From assembly GCA_947258945.1 (NCBI GenBank), contig CAMYKJ010000106.1:4202-9279 (forward strand): a stretch of 5,078 nucleotides of DNA. Reading direction: 5' to 3'. The translations under genes and the position numbers were made by a program. Positions 1 to 5,078 of the stretch are shown in pieces; position 1 is the stretch's first letter; each line of letters begins with the position of its first letter. The notes beneath the pieces were generated by a model. The model had not been told where the DNA came from. It made no database searches and saw only the letters and a list, made by a program, of their open reading frames with translations. The DNA comes from an uncultured Ectothiorhodospiraceae bacterium. GTDB lineage: Bacteria > Pseudomonadota > Gammaproteobacteria > UBA9214.

Positions 1-28
1 TTAAAATCAATAAGTTCAGGAGCTGCCT

Positions 29-484
29 ATGGGTTCGCAATATCCGGAAGGTGTTGATCGCAGGAACAAATCCCGTGAAAAGCTGGATGCGCTGGTCGAG
101 GCACGCACAGAGACGCTGGCCTTGCTGGCCGAACTGGCGGATCGCCAGCCCTTCCAGCCCGAACCCTCCATGGAAAAGACCTTACGCAAATTCTGCGAGG
201 CCCTGATCGACTACACGGCGAGTGCCCACTTCCAGTTGTATCGCTACCTCGCGGACAACAAGGAACGGCGCGAATCCGTCCTGATGATTGCAGACGAACT
301 CTATCCGAAAATTGTCGAGACAACGGATACCATCCTGCGTTTCAACGACAAGTACGAGGCGATGTCGCTGGATAACAGTATCGAATTTCTTGCCCTTGAC
401 CTGTCCAGCCTGGGCGAATGTATTGCGGACCGCATTCAGTACGAAGACCAGGTGATTGCAGCCATAAACGGCCAGACCCACTGA
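29..484 (+). CDS. rsd: Rsd/AlgQ family anti-sigma-70 regulator
   Basis: The 151-residue product resembles the Rsd/AlgQ family, helical cytoplasmic proteins that bind the housekeeping sigma-70 factor and shift RNA polymerase use in stationary phase. Visible family signatures are the segment at residues 52-71 (L..FCEALIDY....HFQLY), which matches the Rsd core around the FC..L.DY...HF pattern, and the C-terminal helix at about residues 126-143 (LSSLGECIADRIQYEDQVI), which matches the conserved LS.IGE.L..R...ED. motif. Length fits the family (about 150-160 residues). The ATG at 29 is chosen because an AGGAG at 18-22 lies six bases upstream. The gene stands alone here; what precedes it is outside the window. 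The family is recognised by motif memory, so rsd versus algQ naming is a convention rather than a demonstrated orthology. Confidence 0.88.
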   Translation: MGSQYPEGVDRRNKSREKLDALVEARTETLALLAELADRQPFQPEPSMEKTLRKFCEALIDYTASAHFQLYRYLADNKERRESVLMIADELYPKIVETTDTILRFNDKYEAMSLDNSIEFLALDLSSLGECIADRIQYEDQVIAAINGQTH

Positions 485-512
485 TCCTTCAACCCGTGTG
501 ATTATTCCGTAT

Positions 513-533
513 CACTGGCGTGTGCCGTCAGTG
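513..533. other. Small intergenic hairpin downstream of rsd
   Basis: Bases 513-520 can pair with 526-533 as an eight-base-pair stem (one G-T wobble) around a five-base loop. It lies about 30 bases after the rsd stop. It is not followed by a T tract, so it is a poor match to an intrinsic terminator; it could be a 3'-end stabilising stem or chance. Confidence 0.3.
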
Positions 534-612
534 TAAGTGACTGTCGCGGCCCTTACCGGTCGCGGACTCAAGTGTGCAGCGTGTCGGCCGATTGTTCTCT
601 TCAGGACAGGTA

Positions 613-640
613 TTTACTCGCTGCTGGATTAGTGTATACT
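613..640 (+). promoter_or_regulatory. Candidate sigma-70 promoter for the mepK-like gene
   Basis: TTTACT at 613-618 (four of six matches to the -35 consensus) is separated by 16 bases from TATACT at 635-640 (five of six matches to the -10 consensus). Initiation would fall near 647, leaving a 5' leader of about 70 AT-rich bases before the ATG at 718. It is the best promoter-like pair I see in the 485-717 gap. The call is by eye and is not supported by any transcript evidence. Confidence 0.5.
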
Positions 641-650
641 CGCACACTAA
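629..650. promoter_or_regulatory. Inverted repeat overlapping the mepK-like promoter
   Basis: TTAGTGT at 629-635 and ACACTAA at 644-650 form a perfect seven-base inverted repeat with an eight-base spacer. The dyad covers the -10 hexamer and the predicted start point, the place where a repressor operator is often found. No known operator consensus is recognised, and a match of this size can occur by chance. Confidence 0.35.
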
Positions 651-717
651 ATTTTACTGGCGATAATAATATCTTTTGAATACAGCTAGTTATCATTGAT
701 CCAGGGAGTTCAGTGGT

Positions 718-1296
718 ATGATGGAATCAAAAGATTTGGCTCGCCGGTCATCACGGGCAGCCAGTATCGGGCGGCGTGACTTTCTTCGCCTGGGCGCCGC
801 TACCACCGCCACACTGCTGGCTTCACCGGTCTTCGCCGGCACTTCTTCCCAGGGTGAGCGTCAACTCGCCTTCCGCAATACACATACCGGCGAAGCGGTT
901 TCGGAGATTTACTGGGCCGAGGGCGATTATGTCAGCGATGGACTGGTGGAAATCAACAGCGTGCTTCGCGACCACCGTACAGACGAGACCTACCCGATTG
1001 ATACCAACCTGCTGGAGATGCTGTTCCTGTTGCAGTCGAAAACAGAAAGCCGGCAGGCCTTTGAAGTGATTTCAGGCTATCGCTCTCCGGCCACCAACCA
1101 GGCATTACGCAACAAGAATTCCGGCGTTGCAAAACGAAGTTTCCACATGCGCGGCAAGGCGATCGATATCCGCCTGCCCGATTGCGACCTGAAAAAACTG
1201 CAGCTGGCCGCGCTTGATCTGCGGGCTGGCGGTGTCGGCTACTATCCGGGTTCTGGCTTCATCCACGTTGACGTGGGCCCCACGCGCAACTGGTAA
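718..1296 (+). CDS. mepK: MepK/YcbK-like (DUF882) Tat-exported murein endopeptidase
   Basis: The 192-residue protein carries a twin-arginine signal: R19-R20 in the context GRRDFLRLG, then a hydrophobic stretch and a VFA-G cleavage site near residues 40/41, so it should be folded before export to the periplasm. The mature part matches the peptidase M15-like DUF882 family: SGYRSPATN at 119-127, H143 and D150 in HMRGKAID, GGVGYYPGSGFIH at 171-183, and H183 in HVD. H143, D150 and H183 are the expected zinc ligands. The E. coli member MepK cleaves meso-Dap-meso-Dap (3-3) peptidoglycan crosslinks; the same substrate is inferred here. Two ATGs are adjacent (718 and 721); 718 is preferred because AGGGAG at 703-708 is then nine bases upstream. 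The gene appears monocistronic, between its own candidate promoter and a strong terminator. Confidence 0.9.
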   Translation: MMESKDLARRSSRAASIGRRDFLRLGAATTATLLASPVFAGTSSQGERQLAFRNTHTGEAVSEIYWAEGDYVSDGLVEINSVLRDHRTDETYPIDTNLLEMLFLLQSKTESRQAFEVISGYRSPATNQALRNKNSGVAKRSFHMRGKAIDIRLPDCDLKKLQLAALDLRAGGVGYYPGSGFIHVDVGPTRNW

Positions 1297-1310
1297 GCAG
1301 AGTGACCCCG

Positions 1311-1342
1311 AAAAAACACCGGCATCATGCCGGTGTTTTTTT
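1311..1342 (+). terminator. Intrinsic terminator after the mepK-like gene
   Basis: CACCGGC at 1317-1323 and GCCGGTG at 1329-1335 form a GC-rich stem around an ATCAT loop, followed by seven Ts at 1336-1342. A run of As at 1311-1316 pairs with the T tract, so the structure could also work on the opposite strand. It begins 14 bases after the mepK stop codon and separates that gene from mazG. Confidence 0.92.
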
Positions 1343-1403
1343 ATGCCTGCGAATATTCTAGGCTGGTGCAGTATGCGTCGGCGGACAATAACCCCGACAG
1401 CAC

Positions 1404-1410
1404 GGAGGAG
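1404..1410 (+). promoter_or_regulatory. Shine-Dalgarno that fixes the mazG start
   Basis: GGAGGAG lies seven bases before the ATG at 1418. This selects 1418 over in-frame upstream starts, which would run back through the terminator and the 3' end of the mepK-like gene. Confidence 0.88.
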
Positions 1411-1417
1411 CCCGCTG

Positions 1418-2221
1418 ATGTCAGCTGCCAACAACAAGCCCGTTACCATCGATACCCTGTTGTCCATCATGGCGCGTCTGCGTGACCCGCAGGGGGGCTG
1501 CCCGTGGGACCTGCAGCAGGACTTTCGTTCCGTTGCGCCGTATACCCTGGAAGAGGCCTACGAGGTCGTCGACGCCATCGATTCGGATGATCCGGCCGCC
1601 CTGCAGGAGGAACTCGGTGACCTGTTATTCCAGGTGGTGTTCCACTCGCAACTGGCCAGCGAGTCAGGCTGGTTCGGCTTCGAGCAGGTTGTAGAGGGGA
1701 TCTGTGACAAGATGATTCGCCGTCACCCGCATGTGTTTGCCGGTGCAGTGGTTGCCGATGCACAGGCGCAAACGCATGAGTGGGAGAGACACAAGCAGCG
1801 GGAAAAGGGCGGGCAACAGGGCATTCTTGCCGGCATCACCAGCGGGCTGCCGGCGCTGACACGGGCCGACAAGCTGCAGAGGAAAGCGGCAGCAGCAGGT
1901 TTTGACTGGCCGGACAGCGCCGGCGTATTCGCCAAGGTCGAGGAGGAACTGGGTGAAGTCCGTGACGAATTGCGGGAAACGATTGACCAGGATGCCTTGC
2001 AGGACGAGTGCGGCGACCTGCTGTTTGCTGTCGTCAATCTTCTGCGTCATGCCGGCATTGACCCGGAAGCCGCGTTGCGACGCGGCAACAGCAAGTTCGA
2101 AAAGCGGTTCGAGCAGGTCGAGGCCCTGTGCAGTCAGGCTGGTGTCACAGTGTCCGCGGCGGGCCTGGAAACGCTGAACAGGTTTTGGGAGCAGGCCAAA
2201 GCGGCAGGGTCGGGCGAGTGA
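1418..2221 (+). CDS. mazG: MazG nucleoside triphosphate pyrophosphohydrolase
   Basis: The 267-residue protein has the two tandem MazG domains of the long enterobacterial type (E. coli MazG is of similar length). MazG hydrolyses NTPs and dNTPs to the monophosphate and pyrophosphate, clearing aberrant nucleotides and influencing the stringent response. Domain 1 opens with the family signature around CPWD (residues 28-31) and holds the Mg-binding EExxE at 45-49 and ExxD at 65-68. Domain 2 repeats this with EExxE at 176-180 and ExxD at 197-200, the domain expected to carry the main activity. KLQRKAAAAGFDWP (152-165) is the typical linker motif. The start at 1418 is set by a strong Shine-Dalgarno and the family length. 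I see no clear promoter in 1343-1417. Neither relA nor mazEF is adjacent, unlike E. coli. Confidence 0.96.
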   Translation: MSAANNKPVTIDTLLSIMARLRDPQGGCPWDLQQDFRSVAPYTLEEAYEVVDAIDSDDPAALQEELGDLLFQVVFHSQLASESGWFGFEQVVEGICDKMIRRHPHVFAGAVVADAQAQTHEWERHKQREKGGQQGILAGITSGLPALTRADKLQRKAAAAGFDWPDSAGVFAKVEEELGEVRDELRETIDQDALQDECGDLLFAVVNLLRHAGIDPEAALRRGNSKFEKRFEQVEALCSQAGVTVSAAGLETLNRFWEQAKAAGSGE

Positions 2222-2239
2222 AGCGGTGCCGGCGGGGTA

Positions 2240-2956
2240 TCATTCCTTGATCTGGTTGCGGCGGTACTGGGCATGGGCATCGCGCATGTAGAGATACGGG
2301 TCGAGGGCGTCGCGCTTGATCCCTTCATAGGTATCCTTGTCCAGTGCAGTCCAGTTGATGGTGTCCGCTATGCGCGCGGCGATGTAATCATAATTGTCGT
2401 CGCGTTTGTAATCACCCCACAGGTACCAGGCCAGGTCCAGACGGGTATCTGCATACAGACCGACGCCATCGCGCAGGTTCGAGGGGCCCACGAAAGGCAG
2501 CACGAGGTAGGGGCCAGGACCGACACCGTAATAGCCCAGGGTCTGCCCCGTGTCTTCGTCCTGCGGAAGCTGGCCGAAGTGTTCCTTGGACGGGTCGAAC
2601 AGGCCGCCGATGCCGCCTTGCAGTCCGGCATTCACGAAGCGCATCGGTGCCTGCAGGTTCTCGAAAAAATTCCTGATTGATATGCGCAGCGGTTCGGGAG
2701 CATAGCGCCAGCCCCGTGCCAGCGGTTTCAACACGATGAAATAGACTTTGTCGTTGAACCAGAAAACAGCCCGGTTGACCGGTTCGATCGGATCGAACAC
2801 CTCGATGATGTCGCCTTCATCGAACAGGGGTGCCTCGTCTTCGACGACCGCCGTGTCGGTTGACGTATCCGCGTCTGCAGGTAGCGCATCGCTGCACAGG
2901 CCGTACACAGGGAATGCGAGAAGCGCCAGTAAGACAGGTATATTTTTATTCTTCAT
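2240..2956 (-). CDS. mlaA: MlaA (VacJ) outer-membrane lipid asymmetry protein
   Basis: The 238-residue product matches MlaA/VacJ, which removes misplaced phospholipids from the outer leaflet of the outer membrane and passes them to the Mla pathway. Family signatures: [16 protein letters not shown] (54-69), LKPLARGWR (76-84), NFFENLQAP (96-104), [19 protein letters not shown] (137-155), [10 protein letters not shown] (157-166) and DPYLYMRDA (219-227). An N-terminal hydrophobic signal (residues 5-20) precedes C21, but VYGLC is not a standard lipobox, so lipidation is uncertain. Compared with remembered homologues, about 18 residues appear to be missing between LQG (112-114) and GIGGLFD (115-121). 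The reading frame is intact. The ATG at 2956 follows a modest GGGGAAG. The gene lies 33 bases downstream of tRNA-Pro on the same strand and converges on mazG with an 18-base gap. The other mla genes are not in the window. Confidence 0.92.
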   Translation of the reverse strand: MKNKNIPVLLALLAFPVYGLCSDALPADADTSTDTAVVEDEAPLFDEGDIIEVFDPIEPVNRAVFWFNDKVYFIVLKPLARGWRYAPEPLRISIRNFFENLQAPMRFVNAGLQGGIGGLFDPSKEHFGQLPQDEDTGQTLGYYGVGPGPYLVLPFVGPSNLRDGVGLYADTRLDLAWYLWGDYKRDDNYDYIAARIADTINWTALDKDTYEGIKRDALDPYLYMRDAHAQYRRNQIKE

Positions 2957-2989
2957 GATGACTTCCCCGGAGCAGGTAGTCCTGGAAAA

Positions 2990-3066
<77 letters not shown>

Positions 3067-3966
3067 TTAGTAAACCGAGAATTCTGCAAGGTTGTACAAG
3101 GCGTCTCTGTAAGCTGATTCCGGCAGATGATCAAGGGCTGCAGTCGCCATATCAGCTTCACGCTGCGCCGCCTGCGCAGTGTAGGGGATGCCTCCCGTGG
3201 ATTCAATAATTGCGCAAACGGCCTGCATGTTGTCATAGCCGCCATTTTCGATCGCGCGCCTGATCAGCCTGGCCTGCGACGGCGTGCCGCGGTGAAGGGC
3301 GTGGATCAGGGGAAGTGTCGGCTTGCCCTCGGCCAGGTCATCCCCCACATTCTTGCCGGTATCTTCGGGAGAGGCGCTGTAGTCCAGCACGTCGTCGATC
3401 AGCTGGAAGCAGATGCCGAGGTGCAGGCCGTAGCTGGCGAGGGCAGACTCGACCTCCTCCGGCTGCCCGCCAAGCACGGCGCCGATACGGGCGGCAGCCT
3501 CGAACAGGCGGGCGGTCTTGCGGCTGACCACGTCCATGTAGCGGGATTCCGTGGTGTCGGCGTCATGGCAATTCAGCAGTTGCAATACCTCGCCTTCGGC
3601 AATCGTGTTGGTGGTGTGCGACATGATTTCCATAATGCGCATGTCGTTGGCCCTGACCATCATCTCGAAGGCGCGCGAGTAGAGGAAATCACCCACCAGA
3701 ACACTGGCTTCATTACCCCAGACGGCGTTGGCGGTCATGTTGCCGCGGCGCAGCTGCGATGCATCGACGACATCGTCGTGCAGCAGGGTAGCCGTGTGAA
3801 TGAACTCGATGACCGCGGCCAGGTTGATATGCTGGTCACCCTCGTAGCGGCAGGCATTTGCTGACAGCAGGACCAGCATGGGGCGCAGTCGCTTGCCGCC
3901 GCTGTTGATAATGTAGTGCGACAGCTGGTTGATGAGGGCAACATCGCTGTGCAGGCTGGAGATCAT
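3067..3966 (-). CDS. ispB: Octaprenyl diphosphate synthase IspB
   Basis: A trans-type long-chain polyprenyl diphosphate synthase: it adds isopentenyl diphosphate units to farnesyl diphosphate to build the side chain of ubiquinone/menaquinone. From the ATG at 3966 the product is 299 residues. Visible motifs are GGKRLRP (23-29), the first aspartate-rich motif DDVVD (64-68) followed by RRG (73-75), GEVLQL (125-130), K150-T151, [10 protein letters not shown] (187-196) holding the second aspartate-rich motif, and [17 protein letters not shown] (204-220). A small residue (A59) five positions before the first motif fits a long product. Homologues are about 320 residues and start some 20 residues earlier; here an in-frame TAA at 3987-3985 blocks extension, and an N-terminal-like segment sits in another frame from 4033. 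The start is therefore the uncertain part, and the Shine-Dalgarno before 3966 is poor. The gene is divergent from rplU. Confidence 0.94.
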   Translation of the reverse strand: MISSLHSDVALINQLSHYIINSGGKRLRPMLVLLSANACRYEGDQHINLAAVIEFIHTATLLHDDVVDASQLRRGNMTANAVWGNEASVLVGDFLYSRAFEMMVRANDMRIMEIMSHTTNTIAEGEVLQLLNCHDADTTESRYMDVVSRKTARLFEAAARIGAVLGGQPEEVESALASYGLHLGICFQLIDDVLDYSASPEDTGKNVGDDLAEGKPTLPLIHALHRGTPSQARLIRRAIENGGYDNMQAVCAIIESTGGIPYTAQAAQREADMATAALDHLPESAYRDALYNLAEFSVY

Positions 3967-4033
3967 CGTGGAGCAGCTGCCTGATTACCTCGATTCCATT
4001 TACATCTGTCTGATTTTTAACAACTTTTAGCAT
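3967..4033 (-). other. Out-of-frame segment resembling the missing IspB N-terminus
   Basis: An ATG at 4033-4031 opens a minus-strand frame reading MLKVVKNQTDVNGIEVIRQL and then LHDD, offset by one base from ispB. Its EVIRQLLH resembles the VIRxxL(H/Q)SDV segment that normally leads into the conserved IspB core. The frame stays open to 3836 but its later residues show no homology. It could be the true beginning of ispB separated by a small insertion, or untranslated leader that happens to be open. Confidence 0.35.
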
Positions 4034-4166
4034 ATGTTGTCGCTTCTTCGGGGTGCGGCAGCGCCGCTATGAATATTCGTGCAAGGCCGACAAGTCTAAC
4101 GGTCTTAACCGGCCGGCGCTACTGGCGATATCAGGTGGCGGGCCGTTGCAGCCGGCGGCGGACCGA

Positions 4167-4195
4167 TTGACCTATACCTGCGCAATCATTAGAAT
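4167..4195 (+). promoter_or_regulatory. Sigma-70 promoter for rplU-rpmA
   Basis: TTGACC at 4167-4172 (five of six) and TAGAAT at 4190-4195 (five of six) are separated by exactly 17 bases. Initiation near 4202 gives a leader of about 42 bases before the rplU ATG. The strength fits a ribosomal protein operon. The rest of the 3967-4243 divergent region is GC-rich with a CCGGCCGG palindrome near 4109-4116; I see no convincing promoter for ispB there. Confidence 0.85.
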
Positions 4196-4243
4196 GAGCG
4201 GCCTTTTTCGACAATGACGTCGATTGACATGGGGTTTTTCAAT

Positions 4244-4555
4244 ATGTATGCGGTCATCAGGACAGGCGGTAAACAATATCGTGTCTCCCAGGGCGATACC
4301 CTGCAGGTCGAGACCATCGATGCCAATGCAGGCGACTCCATCGAGTTTGACGAGGTCCTGATGGTCGGCGAGGGCGAACAGGTCAGGATCGGCACGCCCC
4401 TGGTGGACGGCAGCAAGGTGACTGCCACGGTCAGGTCGCACGGTCGCGGTGACAAGGTCGAGATCATCAAGTTTCGCCGTCGCAAACATCACATGAAACG
4501 CATGGGTCACCGCCAGAACTACACTGAAGTCGAAATTACCGGTATTACCGGCTGA
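4244..4555 (+). CDS. rplU: 50S ribosomal protein L21
   Basis: The 103-residue product has the length of E. coli L21 and its landmarks: [18 protein letters not shown] at the start, the central EFDEVLMVG and [18 protein letters not shown] (about 66-83), and [14 protein letters not shown] at the end. L21 binds 23S rRNA in the large subunit and contacts L20. The ATG at 4244 is chosen over upstream in-frame ATGs at 4214 and 4229 because L21 proteins begin MYAV and the length then matches; GGGG at 4230-4233 is a modest Shine-Dalgarno. It is the first gene of the rplU-rpmA transcript, transcribed from a strong promoter and divergent from ispB, the usual gammaproteobacterial arrangement. Confidence 0.98.
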   Translation: MYAVIRTGGKQYRVSQGDTLQVETIDANAGDSIEFDEVLMVGEGEQVRIGTPLVDGSKVTATVRSHGRGDKVEIIKFRRRKHHMKRMGHRQNYTEVEITGITG

Positions 4556-4577
4556 TTCGCGCCTGGAGGATTACAGC

Positions 4578-4835
4578 ATGGCACACAAGAAAGCAGGCGG
4601 CAGTACCCGCAACGGTCGCGACTCGGAAGCCAAACGGCTTGGCGTCAAGCGCTATGGCGGTGAAACGGTCAGCGCCGGCAACATCCTGGTCAGGCAGCGT
4701 GGCACGCATTTCCACCCCGGCGCCAACGTGGGCTGCGGCAAGGACCATACCCTGTTCGCGAAGACTGACGGCATCGTCCGCTTCGTGCAGCGTGGTCCGA
4801 AGAAGCGCAAGTTCGTGGATATTGTCGCCGGCTGA
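4578..4835 (+). CDS. rpmA: 50S ribosomal protein L27
   Basis: The 85-residue product is a clear L27: [20 protein letters not shown] at the N-terminus, then LGVKRYGGE, an [11 protein letters not shown] segment and [16 protein letters not shown] (about 46-61). The L27 N-terminal tail reaches the peptidyl transferase centre; the start here, MAHKK, is the direct-start form common in proteobacteria, without the cleaved extension seen in Firmicutes. GGAGGA at 4565-4570 lies seven bases before the ATG. It follows rplU with a 22-base gap and is surely cotranscribed. A strong terminator follows. Confidence 0.98.
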   Translation: MAHKKAGGSTRNGRDSEAKRLGVKRYGGETVSAGNILVRQRGTHFHPGANVGCGKDHTLFAKTDGIVRFVQRGPKKRKFVDIVAG

Positions 4836-4857
4836 GGCGTACCTGCAAGGACACAGC

Positions 4858-4883
4858 AAGCCCCGCCACCGGCGGGGTTTTTT
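4858..4883 (+). terminator. Intrinsic terminator after rpmA
   Basis: CCCCGCC at 4861-4867 and GGCGGGG at 4871-4877 form a perfect seven-base GC stem with an ACC loop, followed by six Ts (4878-4883); the flanking AA pairs into the T run. It ends the rplU-rpmA unit 22 bases after the rpmA stop, so obgE would need read-through or its own promoter. Confidence 0.93.
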
Positions 4884-4899
4884 GTTAGAGCAGGTAAAA

Positions 4900-4941
4900 G
4901 TAGATAGTAGATAGTAGAAAGTAGAAAGTAGAAAGTAACAA
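4900..4941 (+). repeat. Heptamer tandem array in the left arm
   Basis: Six consecutive seven-base units: GTAGATA twice (4900-4913), GTAGAAA three times (4914-4934) and a degenerate GTAACAA (4935-4941). The right arm, read on the minus strand, has only GTAGATA (4994-4988), GTAGAAA (4987-4981), a variant GATAGAA (4980-4974) and a partial GTAG. The arms therefore differ in unit number, as expected if the array changes by slippage. Confidence 0.9.
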
Positions 4942-4950
4942 GAAATGTGG

Positions 4951-4965
4951 GTGCGCGAAGCGCAC
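4951..4965. other. Core hairpin of the repeat element
   Basis: GTGCGC (4951-4956) and GCGCAC (4960-4965) pair perfectly around a GAA loop; TGT at 4946-4948 and ACA at 4966-4968 can extend the stem across a two-base bulge. It sits between the two heptamer arms and is the only GC-rich part of the element. Confidence 0.8.
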
Positions 4966-5010
4966 ACAGCTACTTCTATCTTTCTACTATCTACTTTTAC
5001 CTGAAGTTAA

Positions 5011-5078
5011 ATGAAATTCATCGACGAAGCAGTGATAGATGTCCATGCCGGTGACGGCGGGAACGGCTGCGTCAGTTT
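5011..5078 (+). CDS. obgE: Obg/CgtA GTPase, N-terminal fragment
   Basis: Only the first 22 codons and two further bases are present; the gene runs off the window. The translation starts MKFIDEAVIDVHAGDGGNGC and then VS, matching the N-terminal Obg fold of ObgE/CgtA (E. coli begins MKFVDEA, with the same AGDGGNGCVSF block). ObgE is an essential GTPase that binds the 50S subunit and links ribosome maturation to nucleotide state. The position after rpmA is the conserved one, though a small gene found between them in E. coli is absent here. The only Shine-Dalgarno-like sequence is a weak GAAG at 5003-5006, overlapping the last base of the repeat element. Confidence 0.95.
   Translation, partial: MKFIDEAVIDVHAGDGGNGCVS

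Larger units (their letters stand above)
4891..5003. repeat. Palindromic repeat element with heptamer-built arms
   Basis: A 113-base element bounded by a perfect 21-base inverted repeat (4891-4911 and 4983-5003, outer ends CAGGTAAAAG and CTTTTACCTG). Inside the arms are heptamers of the type GTAGATA and GTAGAAA. At the centre is a short hairpin, GTGCGC-GAA-GCGCAC at 4951-4965. It has no coding potential and its AT-rich arms are unlike the flanking genes. The layout (terminal inverted repeats, palindromic core, intergenic location next to a terminator) suggests a dispersed REP/MITE-like repeat; no clear target-site duplication is visible. Dispersal cannot be shown from one copy. Confidence 0.85.

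Noticed and set aside
543..565. GTCGCGG direct repeat in the rsd-mepK gap
   Set aside because: Two seven-base GC-rich copies 16 bases apart are expected by chance at this composition, and no further copies or context support a binding site.
1214..1417. Upstream in-frame extension of mazG
   Set aside because: It would overlap the mepK-like gene and run through its terminator, while the strong GGAGGAG before 1418 and MazG family length support 1418.
1664..2050. Minus-strand open frame opposite mazG
   Set aside because: Antisense shadow of a gene with both MazG metal-binding motif sets intact; no independent signals.
2273..2680. Plus-strand open frame opposite mlaA
   Set aside because: The mlaA frame carries all the family motifs; this frame has no recognisable motifs or ribosome binding site.
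3127..3864. Long plus-strand open frame (245 codons) opposite ispB
   Set aside because: It is entirely antisense to a well-conserved gene, its translation shows no recognisable domain, and its openness is explained by the codon bias of ispB.
4214..4243. Earlier in-frame starts for rplU (4214, 4229)
   Set aside because: L21 conservatively begins MYAV, and the start at 4244 gives the family length of 103 residues.
4545..4967. Minus-strand 140-codon open frame across rpmA and the repeat
   Set aside because: Its N-terminal low-complexity YLLSTF repeats are simply the heptamer array translated, and the rest is antisense to rpmA.
4900..4994. CRISPR-like array
   Set aside because: Units are seven bases, contiguous and without spacers of constant length; the structure is a palindrome with slippage, not a CRISPR array.
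4884..5009. GTTA on both sides of the repeat element as a target-site duplication
   Set aside because: The two GTTA copies (4884-4887 and 5006-5009) are at unequal distances from the element ends, so they do not define a duplication.

Overview
The window is chromosomal DNA from a gammaproteobacterium. The evidence is housekeeping content and gene order: an Rsd/AlgQ-type sigma-70 regulator, a MepK/DUF882 endopeptidase, two-domain MazG, MlaA, and above all the block ispB <- -> rplU-rpmA-obgE, which is arranged as in many gammaproteobacteria. Base composition looks moderately GC-rich, with G/C-rich third codon positions in the genes and AT-richer intergenic stretches. I cannot assign an order or genus.

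Layout. 1-484: rsd/algQ-like gene (+). 485-717: intergenic region with a sigma-70-like promoter overlapped by a short dyad. 718-1296: Tat-exported zinc peptidase of the MepK family (+), closed by a strong terminator at 1311-1342. 1418-2221: mazG (+) with a strong ribosome binding site. 2240-2956: mlaA (-), convergent with mazG. 2990-3066: tRNA-Pro(CGG) (-) with encoded CCA. 3067-3966: ispB (-), whose stop codon directly abuts the first tRNA base. 3967-4243: divergent intergenic region with a near-consensus rplU promoter. 4244-4555: rplU (+). 4578-4835: rpmA (+), followed by a terminator at 4858-4883. 4891-5003: a palindromic repeat element built from GTAGAtA/GTAGAAA heptamers. 5011-5078: start of obgE (+), cut by the window edge.

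How the genes fit together. rplU and rpmA encode two large-subunit ribosomal proteins, and obgE a ribosome-associated GTPase. ispB makes the polyprenyl tail of the quinones, mlaA helps keep the outer membrane asymmetric, mepK-like peptidase cuts peptidoglycan crosslinks, and mazG and rsd connect to nucleotide quality control and stationary-phase transcription. No large unknown system is visible. The unusual points are the palindromic heptamer repeat just before obgE, a possible frameshifting insertion at the start of ispB, an apparent internal deletion plus a non-canonical lipobox in MlaA, and a tRNA that starts on the base after the ispB stop codon.
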